A stretch of DNA of 51,177 nucleotides from Moraxella boevrei DSM 14165 (GTDB lineage Bacteria; Pseudomonadota; Gammaproteobacteria; Pseudomonadales; Moraxellaceae), in assembly GCF_000379845.1 (NCBI RefSeq), contig NZ_KB903781.1, forward strand, positions 325 through 51,501. The letters are read 5' to 3'. The notes under the pieces were generated by a model. It saw nothing but the letters and a program-made list of their open reading frames with translations. It had not been told where the DNA came from and searched no databases. The position numbers and the translations under genes were made by a program. Of this stretch, positions 37,036-43,952 are shown piece after piece. Positions within the stretch are counted from its first letter, which is position 1; every line of letters begins with the position of its first letter.

Positions 37036-38181
37036 TTAATCAAAAAACACTTTTTCCACTCTCCCTCTTAAAACCTGCCCAATAAACGGCGTATTTTTGC
37101 CCATTGACAACATCGTCTCATCGCTGACTGTCCACTCGCAGTTTGGGTCAATCAGCACCGCCCCGCCTTTTTCGTGATAAATCGTTTCAATGCCTGCGAT
37201 TTTGGCAGGATTGGTGCAAATTTTTTCCACCAGTTGTTCAGCCGTCAAAATGCCGTCCGCCACCAGCTGACAACCCAAACTGACAAAAGTATCAAAATTG
37301 CTAATCCCAGCCGTACTTTCGGGGAATGGGGCAAGTTTGGCGGTCATAGAAACCGCCTGATGATGAGAACAAATCGCATCAATCGTGCCGTCCTGCAAGC
37401 CCTTAATCAATGCCCGCTTGTCGGTCTCGGAGCGAAGGGGCGGATAGACAAATGCCAAAGTATTGTAGCCGTCAATCGCATCGTCCGTCAGATGAAGCTG
37501 GTGCATCGCCACATCACAGGTAACGGGCAAGCCCTTTGCCTTGGCGGTGCGAATCAGCTCCACAGACGATTTACAGCTAATCTGGCTAAAATGAGCCGAC
37601 ACGCCCGTTTCTTCCACGATAAGGAGCTGTTTGGCAAGGGCGACCGTCTCAGCAATCCACGGAATGCCCGAAAGACCATGATAGCTTGCCACATAGCCAT
37701 CGTGAGCCACGCCATTTTTGGTCAAGGACGGCTCGTCTGGGTAAAAAAACACTTGAACATCAAAGGTTTTGGCGTATTCCAACGCTCGCAAAAGCACATC
37801 ATCACTGGCAAACCCACATCGCCCATTGGACACCGCTATCGTTTTGGGTTTTAGCCCTGCAATGTTGGCAAGTTTTTCACCGCCAAGCGATGCGGTCAAA
37901 GCTCCAATGGCATAGAGCTTGACGCCTGATTTACTTGCCTTGTGGCGAATGTCGTCAATCAAAGACGGGTTGTCCTGTGGGCGAGAGCTGGCAGGCGGTG
38001 TACAAATGTGCAAAATACCATTATGATATGCCGAAATGCTCTCGCTCTCTATCGTGGCGTGTTCGTCATTTGCAATCACACCGCACAAATCCACAATGGG
38101 CTGAATCAGCCATTTGTTGTTGTCGGCGTCTTTTAATGAGTCGGCGTTAAATTGCCAGTTGGTTGGTAATAAATTTTTCAT
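37036..38181 (-). CDS. Dihydroorotase-like protein PyrC' (probably non-catalytic)
   Basis: 381 residues, with the amidohydrolase fold of dihydroorotase: CGFASDDVLLRALEYAK, HFSQISCKSSVELIRTAKAKGLPVTCDVAMHQLHLTDD and PPLRSETDKRALIKGL are recognisable. Key catalytic sites are missing: the N-terminal metal motif DxHxHxR is replaced by DLCGVIA, and the late aspartate motif (T/S-D-H) is SHHQA with Ser in place of Asp. Such inactive homologues (PyrC' in pseudomonads) are structural partners of aspartate transcarbamoylase. pyrB is 1.6 kb upstream on the same strand. The ATG overlaps the stop of the preceding SMI1/KNR4 gene (TAATG). Confidence 0.85.
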   Translation of the reverse strand: MKNLLPTNWQFNADSLKDADNNKWLIQPIVDLCGVIANDEHATIESESISAYHNGILHICTPPASSRPQDNPSLIDDIRHKASKSGVKLYAIGALTASLGGEKLANIAGLKPKTIAVSNGRCGFASDDVLLRALEYAKTFDVQVFFYPDEPSLTKNGVAHDGYVASYHGLSGIPWIAETVALAKQLLIVEETGVSAHFSQISCKSSVELIRTAKAKGLPVTCDVAMHQLHLTDDAIDGYNTLAFVYPPLRSETDKRALIKGLQDGTIDAICSHHQAVSMTAKLAPFPESTAGISNFDTFVSLGCQLVADGILTAEQLVEKICTNPAKIAGIETIYHEKGGAVLIDPNCEWTVSDETMLSMGKNTPFIGQVLRGRVEKVFFD

Positions 38182-38807
38182 TATTCACTCTCTTCAAAGT
38201 CGTCTGCAATATCTTCAATAAAGGCAAATTCTGAATTTATCAGCATTTGCAAATATTCATCAAAACTATCAGCAATCACGGTTAATTCGTCTGGGTCGTG
38301 CAAATACATCACTACTTGCCCGATTTTTCCGCTTTTTGACGGAGAAAAATCAATAAACAATTTTGAAGTTCCGCCATTATTCATACAATCTGAAAAATGT
38401 AGCCAATGCACTTTATCAAAATCATCAATAATTTTATCATCAATTTCAACGCCCCAATCAGGGTCTATGTCTCGATTGATATAATCCGCTAAAAATACAA
38501 CTTCATCACTTGTTAAAATTTGCTCACTAGAATTTAAATAACAAGGATAATTAAATTCATCTGGCATTGATGCTAATACATAAAAGGCAATTTCTTGACC
38601 TTGATATTCTCGCCAATAAGTGCCGTCCACAATTTTTAATAAATCAATCAAAGATTGTGGGATTAAAGGAAATTTTTCTTTTAATTGGGCAATATGTTCA
38701 TTGCTTGCCCCACAAATGATCGTTTCAAATTCATTCCATTCTGACAAACCACCAAAATCGGCATAGGCTTGTTTCAAACTTTTAAAATATTGTTTTGCAA
38801 TGGACAT
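38181..38807 (-). CDS. SMI1/KNR4-family protein
   Basis: 208 residues from the ATG at 38807 (MSIAKQYFKSLKQ), with GGAGA upstream; an ATG at 38861 is less likely. SMI1/KNR4 hallmarks are visible: IAQLKEKFPLIPQSLIDLLKIVDGTYW near 45-70, GQEIAFYVLASMPDEF and the acidic HDPDELTVIADSFDEYL near the C-terminus. In bacteria this superfamily includes many immunity proteins against polymorphic toxins, but the target cannot be read from sequence. It lies between a toxin-antitoxin pair and pyrC', with the stop overlapping the pyrC' start, so it is expressed with the pyrimidine gene. Confidence 0.85.
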   Translation of the reverse strand: MSIAKQYFKSLKQAYADFGGLSEWNEFETIICGASNEHIAQLKEKFPLIPQSLIDLLKIVDGTYWREYQGQEIAFYVLASMPDEFNYPCYLNSSEQILTSDEVVFLADYINRDIDPDWGVEIDDKIIDDFDKVHWLHFSDCMNNGGTSKLFIDFSPSKSGKIGQVVMYLHDPDELTVIADSFDEYLQMLINSEFAFIEDIADDFEESE

Positions 38808-38842
38808 TATATTCTCCAAATTATAAAAGTGGTAATGGGTAA

Positions 38843-38900
38843 GGTGTGTACCACGCACCATTTAAAGTTTGAGTGTTAAAAGGTGCGTCATATGCACCTT
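38843..38900. repeat. Two small GGTGCGT palindromes in the mntA/SMI1 gap
   Basis: First: GGTGTGT (38843-38849) with ACGCACC (38853-38859), 3-nt loop. Second: AAGGTGC (38880-38886) with GCACCTT (38894-38900), 7-nt loop. Both contain the core GGTGCGT. They look like copies of a dispersed short palindromic element; no T run follows. Confidence 0.6.
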
Positions 38901-38922
38901 ACGCCCAATGTTAAAACCAACA

Positions 38923-39219
38923 TCAAATCAATACCAACTCATTTTCAATACTTCTTTTAAAATCATCGTCCAAACTTTGCCAATCGCAAATATCTACCTT
39001 AAACACCAAATCCGAATGGCAAAATTCATCTTTTAGACACGCAATGTCTGATAAATGCAACGCATTGTCCGCTTTAATCACCAAATCCAAATCCGAATAA
39101 GGCTTGGCATTGCCATTCACACGAGAACCAAAAGCAAAAACTTTGGCATTTTTGCAATGGGTTTTTAAAATGTTTTGTACAATACGTTTTTCGCTTTCGC
39201 TTAATAAAATATCAGTCAT
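38923..39219 (-). CDS. MntA-type minimal nucleotidyltransferase (antitoxin)
   Basis: 98 residues. The nucleotidyltransferase signature is exact: GS at 31-32, ten residues, then DLD at 43-45 (GSRVNG...YSDLDLVI), with a third Asp in FKVDICDW. This GSx10DxD pattern is that of MntA antitoxins, which transfer AMP from ATP to a tyrosine of their HEPN toxin. The start overlaps the hepT-like gene by 8 bases, as usual for these pairs. The HI0073-type annotation 'nucleotidyltransferase domain protein' refers to the same family. Confidence 0.9.
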   Translation of the reverse strand: MTDILLSESEKRIVQNILKTHCKNAKVFAFGSRVNGNAKPYSDLDLVIKADNALHLSDIACLKDEFCHSDLVFKVDICDWQSLDDDFKRSIENELVLI

Positions 39220-39616
39220 TGATTAATCTGTTTTCTAATTCATTTAACAAAAATTCTATTTCTATCAAAAACTTTGGAATATTGACAACCACTTGTAGGG
39301 CTTTTTGTTCATTATAACTATGACTGGTCAAATTTCGCATTTCACGATATACTCGCCAATCCGACCAGTCGCCAAACAAAAGCCCAATTTCATTGGCGGT
39401 GCGTATCATATCGCCAAATGCCAGTTTATCAATATCATCAGGCGTGGGCGAGCTATATTCCAAATAGCGTTTGATAAATTTATGGCTTAATTCATAAGTA
39501 AATTCAAAACGCTGAATCAGTCCATCTCGGATTTGTTCATCGTTAATATCGGATTGATAACGAATTAAGCCTTCGGACAATTTTTTTGTGGCGTTTTTTA
39601 AAGGGGTGATTATCAT
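39212..39616 (-). CDS. HepT/HI0074-type HEPN protein (toxin)
   Basis: 134 residues, all-helical. It contains the HEPN RNase motif Rx4HxY as RNLTSHSY at 94-101; Arg94 and His99 would be catalytic and Tyr101 the residue AMPylated by the partner. The family was earlier described as 'nucleotidyltransferase substrate-binding' (HI0074). Together with the downstream nucleotidyltransferase it forms a type VII toxin-antitoxin pair by homology. Catalytic residues are intact, so the toxin could be active. The ATG lies two bases after the stop of a 52-codon ORF, itself four bases after the pyrB stop, so the module is embedded in a pyrB transcript. Confidence 0.88.
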   Translation of the reverse strand: MIITPLKNATKKLSEGLIRYQSDINDEQIRDGLIQRFEFTYELSHKFIKRYLEYSSPTPDDIDKLAFGDMIRTANEIGLLFGDWSDWRVYREMRNLTSHSYNEQKALQVVVNIPKFLIEIEFLLNELENRLIND

Positions 39617-39618
39617 TT

Positions 39619-39777
39619 TTATTTCTTAGCTAATTTGCAAGAATTTTTTAACCATTCATTTCTTAACTTTCTTTGAATGGTTAAACCGTCTTTTTTTAAA
39701 TTCTCTTTTGGTAAATTCATCACAAAATCATAAACTTCGGACTTTGACTTTTGATAAGAATAAATTAACTTTTTCAT
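39619..39777 (-). CDS. Small ORF (52 residues) between pyrB and the HepT-like gene
   Basis: ATG at 39777-39775 and TAA at 39621-39619. Sequence begins MKKLIYSYQKSKSEVYDFV and ends NEWLKNSCKLAKK. Strongly basic and probably helical; not recognised. The start is four bases after the pyrB stop and the stop two bases before the HepT-like ATG, a spacing typical of genuine operon members. There is no strong ribosome site of its own, so translation would depend on coupling. It could be a third component of the toxin-antitoxin module or a remnant. Confidence 0.5.
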   Translation of the reverse strand: MKKLIYSYQKSKSEVYDFVMNLPKENLKKDGLTIQRKLRNEWLKNSCKLAKK

Positions 39778-39781
39778 TAAA

Positions 39782-40777
39782 TCATTGTCTCAAACTTCTT
39801 TGCCCTTCCATTGCCATTGCCATTACCGCCATTCTAACAGCAATGCCATTATTAACCTGTTTTAAAATCACCGATTGCACGCCATCCGCCACATCGGAGG
39901 CAATTTCCACGCCACGATTCATCGGGCCGGGGTGCATTACGATTGCGTCTTTGTCGGCAAGTTTTAGCCGTTTGTCGGTAATGCCGTACATTTTAAAATA
40001 CTCAGCAGTGGACGGCAAAAGGGGCGAACCAATGCGTTCATTTTGAATGCGAAGTCCAATCAGCACATCCACGCCTGCAATGCCCTTGTCCATATCGTCA
40101 AACACCGACACACCATAGCGTTCAATGCCTTTGGGGAGTAAGGTTTTGGGGGCGACCACTCGCAAATCTTTCACGCCCAAAGTCTGCAAAGCACAAATGT
40201 CCGAGCGAGCGACACGGCTGTGCTTAACATCGCCAATAATGGCAACGGAGAGTTCGTCAAAGGGCTTTTTGGCTTCACGATGAATGGTCAGCATATCTAG
40301 CATCGCCTGCGTGGGGTGGGCGTGCTGACCGTCCCCTGCGTTAATAACGGCAACGCTTGGGCAGACCTTTTGAGCCATAAAATGCATCGCCCCAGACGAA
40401 TAATGACGCACCACAAACATATCCGCCGTCATCGCCTGCAAATTCCACAGCGTGTCGGCAAGGCTCTCGCCCTTACTCGTGGACGATTTGGTAATGTCAA
40501 GGTTTAGGACATTTGCCCCCAAGCGTTTTTCGGCGACTTCAAAAGTGGTGCGGGTGCGGGTGGAATTTTCAAAAAATAGGTTCATCACCGTCGTGCCTGT
40601 TAATTCATCAGAATTTTTAATTTGTCCATCGCCAAGTAAATACCCATTGGCTTTTTCAGTAATTGCCATCAAATGCTTACGGCTTAAGCCTTCCACACAC
40701 AAAAAATGCTTTAATTGTCCATCTTTGGTAAGTTGTGGCAGAGATTGGGAATGGTGCAGTTCGGCAGTCAGCGTCAT
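39782..40777 (-). CDS. pyrB: Aspartate carbamoyltransferase catalytic subunit
   Basis: 331 residues from the second of two adjacent ATGs (40780 and 40777); AAGGAG lies six bases before the second. The longer frame to 40840 runs through the ribosome site and is rejected. Carbamoyl-phosphate motif [13 protein letters not shown] has S-T-R-T-R-T at 72-77; the active-site [22 protein letters not shown] and HPGPMNRG motifs are present. It condenses aspartate with carbamoyl phosphate, the first committed pyrimidine step. First gene of a minus-strand series ending in the degenerate dihydroorotase pyrC', which in relatives lies directly next to pyrB. Confidence 0.96.
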   Translation of the reverse strand: MTLTAELHHSQSLPQLTKDGQLKHFLCVEGLSRKHLMAITEKANGYLLGDGQIKNSDELTGTTVMNLFFENSTRTRTTFEVAEKRLGANVLNLDITKSSTSKGESLADTLWNLQAMTADMFVVRHYSSGAMHFMAQKVCPSVAVINAGDGQHAHPTQAMLDMLTIHREAKKPFDELSVAIIGDVKHSRVARSDICALQTLGVKDLRVVAPKTLLPKGIERYGVSVFDDMDKGIAGVDVLIGLRIQNERIGSPLLPSTAEYFKMYGITDKRLKLADKDAIVMHPGPMNRGVEIASDVADGVQSVILKQVNNGIAVRMAVMAMAMEGQRSLRQ

Positions 40778-40828
40778 CATATTCTCCTTGTCAAAGTCGC
40801 TTAAAAAAACAAATTGGGTTATTTTAAC

Positions 40829-40884
40829 AAAATTTTGCATTTTGATATACTAAAATTTTGCATTTTGATATACTAAAATTTTGC
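40829..40884. repeat. 23-bp tandem repeat, 2.4 copies, upstream of pyrB
   Basis: Unit AAAATTTTGC + ATTTTGATATACT occurs at 40829-40851 and 40852-40874 with a partial third copy to 40884. Each unit carries -10-like GATATACT. It lies between pyrB and the divergent VWA gene, so copy number could alter promoter elements. Confidence 0.9.
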
Positions 40885-40973
40885 TAAATTGTTTACAATA
40901 GGCGGTTCAATTTTAAACATTTTTACTGATGATAAACTTCAAACTTGATTAAAAATAGTTATAAGGAAAAATC

Positions 40974-41684
40974 ATGACTTATCAACCGATGCGTGAGATT
41001 GATTATGGTAACAATGTCGCCCAACGCACGCTTTGCGTACTGGTGCTTGACGTGTCAGGCACGATGTCATTGTCCACCAAAAATGGGCACAAACGCATTG
41101 ATATGCTCAACGCAGGCGTGAGAGCGTTTTATGATGATTTGATGAATGACGAAACCGCTCGTAACCGTGTCCGACTGGCAATTATTGCGGTCGGTGGGGT
41201 AAATGATGGGGCGAATTTGATTTTGGATTGGACGGATGCGGTGGATTTGACGCCCCTAAAATTTTCCGAAGGGGGATTTACGCCATTGGGTGAAGGGATG
41301 TTGCTTGCGATACGCATGATTGAAACCGAACGCCAAAACCTACGCAACGCAGGCATCAGCTACACCCGTCCGTGGATTATCACCATGTCTGACGGATTGC
41401 CAACCGATAACGCCGATGTCTGGCTGTCGGCAACCCAACAATGCCAACGAGCCGAGCAAGCCAAAGAATGTGTGATTTATCCGATTGGTATTGAAACAGG
41501 CGATAGCGAAATGGCAATGTTGCAACAATTATCGGTAAATAATTTGCCAAAACATATGGATGCGGTAAAATTCGTGGAATTTTTTGTGTGGTTGTCGGCA
41601 AGTTTACGCAAAATTTCGCAATCAGCCCCAGAAGAAGTCGTGCAGTTGGGCAGTATTTCACCGTGGGAAACGGTGAGAAATTAA
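40974..41684 (+). CDS. VWA-domain protein (TerY/YegL-like)
   Basis: 236 residues forming a single von Willebrand factor A domain. The metal-ion site is complete: DVSGTMS (Asp26, Ser28, Ser32), threonine in GGFTPLGEG near 104 and the late aspartate in TMSDGLPTDNADVW. No signal peptide or membrane segment, so cytoplasmic. TerY-type VWA proteins usually sit with a PP2C phosphatase and a kinase; neither is nearby, so its role is open. Start has AAGGAAAAATC. Transcribed alone, ending at a long hairpin. Confidence 0.85.
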   Translation: MTYQPMREIDYGNNVAQRTLCVLVLDVSGTMSLSTKNGHKRIDMLNAGVRAFYDDLMNDETARNRVRLAIIAVGGVNDGANLILDWTDAVDLTPLKFSEGGFTPLGEGMLLAIRMIETERQNLRNAGISYTRPWIITMSDGLPTDNADVWLSATQQCQRAEQAKECVIYPIGIETGDSEMAMLQQLSVNNLPKHMDAVKFVEFFVWLSASLRKISQSAPEEVVQLGSISPWETVRN

Positions 41685-41704
41685 ATATAAGCTTTAAATT
41701 AGAT

Positions 41705-41746
41705 AAAAAAATATTGGGTAAAATTTATATTACTCAATATTTTTTT
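41705..41746. terminator. Long AT-rich terminator between the VWA gene and ffs
   Basis: 17-bp stem (AAAAAAATATTGGGTAA with TTACTCAATATTTTTTT, one G-T pair), 8-nt loop. A and T runs on both sides make it usable by both converging units. Confidence 0.88.
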
Positions 41747-41794
41747 AAAAGAATAATTAAAAATATTAATACAAAAGATTTAAGGAAAAAATGT

Positions 41795-41867
<73 letters not shown>

Positions 41868-42104
41868 AGTATCAAATTGCGAAGCTACCAATGAGGTTAC
41901 AGGACGGTATTCTATCTTAAAGTTTACACGATTGCAAGCATTATTTAATCAATCATTTAAAAAAAATTTGGCGTAAGTTTTATTAACCATTTTGATAACA
42001 ATGTTTGACAATTTTTACATGGTAATTTTGGGCAAAAAAATTTACAATAGTTGGGAGTATTTTTTATTTTAACCAAATTTCACTTTTAGCAAAGAGAGAA
42101 TTTT

Positions 42105-42818
42105 ATGAAACTTTCAGCTTTATTGGCATTGGCAGGCCTGATGACTTTGGCAGTCGGTGCAAATGCAGATAGTAATGTGAACAAATCGATTAATTATAAT
42201 TTGATTAATTTTTCTGCAAATGCCACGCAAAAAGTGGAAAATGATGAAATCAATGCCACGATGAGCAAAACGATTCAGCATAAGTCTAGCACTGAAGTGG
42301 CAAAACGCATTACCGAAACGCTAAACCAGGCGACCACGATTGCCAAAAAATATCCAAGCGTCAAGGTCAGTACAGGCAGTCAATCAACCTATCCTGAATA
42401 TGACAAAAATCAAAAAATCAGCGGTTGGACAGGCACTGCAAGCCTATACTTGCAAAGTAGTGATACGCTAGCGGTGAGTCAGTTGATTGCCGACTTGCAA
42501 AGTTTTATGCAGTTAAATGGTTTGGATTTTTCAGTGTCGGAAGCCAAACAAAAAGCCATTACCCAAAGTTTGATGATTGATGCTTCCAAAGCTTTTCAGC
42601 AACAAGCTCAAGCCTTGCTCCCTGCGTGGAATGCGACAGGTTATCAGTTGGTGAGTTTGGATTTTAATCAAGGTGGCGGTTATAACAATTATTCATCGCG
42701 TAAATATGCCATGGCAATGCCTCAGGTAGTCGATGCGAGTGTCGCAAGCCAAAATTTTGAAGTGGGTGAAACTAGCATTACGGTGACGGCAAATGGCGTC
42801 ATTCAGTTGGTAAAATAA
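42105..42818 (+). CDS. SIMPL-domain (DUF541) periplasmic protein
   Basis: 237 residues with a typical cleavable signal peptide (MKLSALLALAGLMTLAVGANA). The mature part matches the SIMPL pattern: an N-terminal strand FSANATQKVENDEINATMSK, WTGTASLYLQSSD, an Ala/Gln-rich helix and a late strand SQNFEVGETSITVTANGVIQL. The family is periplasmic; its biochemical role is unclear, with links to oxidative stress reported for some members. Start has AGAGAGA. Followed 38 bases later by a serine esterase on the same strand, possibly one transcript. Confidence 0.85.
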   Translation: MKLSALLALAGLMTLAVGANADSNVNKSINYNLINFSANATQKVENDEINATMSKTIQHKSSTEVAKRITETLNQATTIAKKYPSVKVSTGSQSTYPEYDKNQKISGWTGTASLYLQSSDTLAVSQLIADLQSFMQLNGLDFSVSEAKQKAITQSLMIDASKAFQQQAQALLPAWNATGYQLVSLDFNQGGGYNNYSSRKYAMAMPQVVDASVASQNFEVGETSITVTANGVIQLVK

Positions 42819-42856
42819 ATTTTAGCAAATTAACAAAAATTGATAGGTTTGATTAA

Positions 42857-43540
42857 ATGAGTTTATTAGACTGTGTAGAAGTAGTTCACAACCCAACTAA
42901 TTTACCAATTACGCATAGTGTGATTTGGCTACATGGACTTGGGGCAAATGGGCATGATTTTGAGCCGATTGTGCCTGAGTTGGGCTTGGATGTGAGCCGT
43001 GGCGTGCGATTTGTTTTTCCGCACGCACCGTCTATCCCTGTGACGGTGAATGGCGGTTATGTCATGCCTGCGTGGTATGATATTTTGGAAATGAGTTTGG
43101 ATAGGAAAATTGACGTGGCACAGATTGAACGCTCAAGCGATGCGGTTACAGCGTTGATTTTGCGTGAAATTGAGCGAGGCATACCGAGCGAACATATCGT
43201 ATTGGCGGGTTTTTCGCAGGGTGGGGCGGTGGCTTACCAAACCGCCTTAACTTTTGATAAGCCGTTGGCAGGATTGCTTGCGTTGTCCACTTATTTGGCG
43301 ACCAAAGAAGTTTTAGCAAAAGAAACTTTAAACCTAAGTAAACTAAACCAAAACCTGCCAATCCTTGTACAGCATGGCACGCAAGACCCTGTTGTACCTG
43401 AAGTGCTAGGGCAACAGGCGGTTGCGTGGTTGCAACAGCATGATTTTAAGCCAATTTATCAGACTTATCCCATGGCTCATCAAGTTTGTTTACCACAAAT
43501 TAAAGCGATTGGGCAGTGGCTGGGTGAGCGGTTTGCGTAA
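42857..43540 (+). CDS. Alpha/beta-hydrolase carboxylesterase (acyl-protein thioesterase-like)
   Basis: 227 residues, the size of the phospholipase/carboxylesterase family. Nucleophile elbow GFSQGG (Ser about 120), catalytic Asp in QHGTQDPVVP and His in YPMAHQVC. The oxyanion motif HGLGANGHDF sits near residue 27. No signal peptide, so a cytosolic esterase. Substrates of this family range from short acyl esters to S-acylated proteins; this one cannot be assigned. Ends shortly before a small inverted-repeat element. Confidence 0.9.
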   Translation: MSLLDCVEVVHNPTNLPITHSVIWLHGLGANGHDFEPIVPELGLDVSRGVRFVFPHAPSIPVTVNGGYVMPAWYDILEMSLDRKIDVAQIERSSDAVTALILREIERGIPSEHIVLAGFSQGGAVAYQTALTFDKPLAGLLALSTYLATKEVLAKETLNLSKLNQNLPILVQHGTQDPVVPEVLGQQAVAWLQQHDFKPIYQTYPMAHQVCLPQIKAIGQWLGERFA

Positions 43541-43952
43541 GGAATGTTATCAATTTTAGTTTAGGTGGTGCAACTTCTTTAGATAGTGCAAAAGTGGTTG
43601 CATCATAGAGCTTTGATTTCATTGTATCACCCTTTTAATTAAAACCCTATCTTGTTGAACCGCTTTTTTCCAACCGTGTTTGCAAGAATTTTTTGGTCGT
43701 ACAAACACTAGCTGAACAAGCAAGGCTTTGTAGTTCATCTTGTCGAAGATTGCGTTTGCACTCGTTCAAATCAAACTTTTGCACTATCCATTCTATTTGT
43801 ATTCAAATTTGGCATTTGGGTCAATTTTTGTATTTATCCGATTTATTGTAATTTAATTGGGCAAAATTATGCAAAAATTTTCTTGAAAAAACTGCCACAA
43901 ACCATAAATAATTATCCGCTAATCCAAAAATTTGATTAAAAACGGAGAGATT
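43541..43952. other. 412-bp intergenic region containing a small inverted-repeat element
   Basis: Apart from the inverted-repeat element listed separately, the right half (43790-43952) is AT-rich leader for htpG, with GGAGAG at 43943-43948 as its ribosome site. No heat-shock (sigma-32-like) promoter was confidently seen. Confidence 0.5.
43582..43788. mobile_element. MITE-like element with perfect 14-bp terminal inverted repeats
   Basis: GATAGTGCAAAAGT at 43582-43595 is the exact inverse of ACTTTTGCACTATC at 43775-43788; they enclose about 180 bases. On the minus strand the interior reads as an Arg/Cys-rich open stretch (NECKRNLRQDELQSLACSA) ending at a TAA, followed by AAAGGGTG and an ATG, perhaps remnants of a longer element. 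No clear target-site duplication flanks it. It is too short to encode a transposase. Could also be a long RNA hairpin. Confidence 0.5.

Noticed and set aside
37174-37854. 226-codon antisense ORF in pyrC'
   Set aside because: Low-complexity basic translation, no start context, opposite a recognised gene.
43541-43820. tRNA gene or intact transposase in the gap before htpG
   Set aside because: No cloverleaf or T-loop signature could be folded, and the open stretches are too short and unlike any transposase I recognise.
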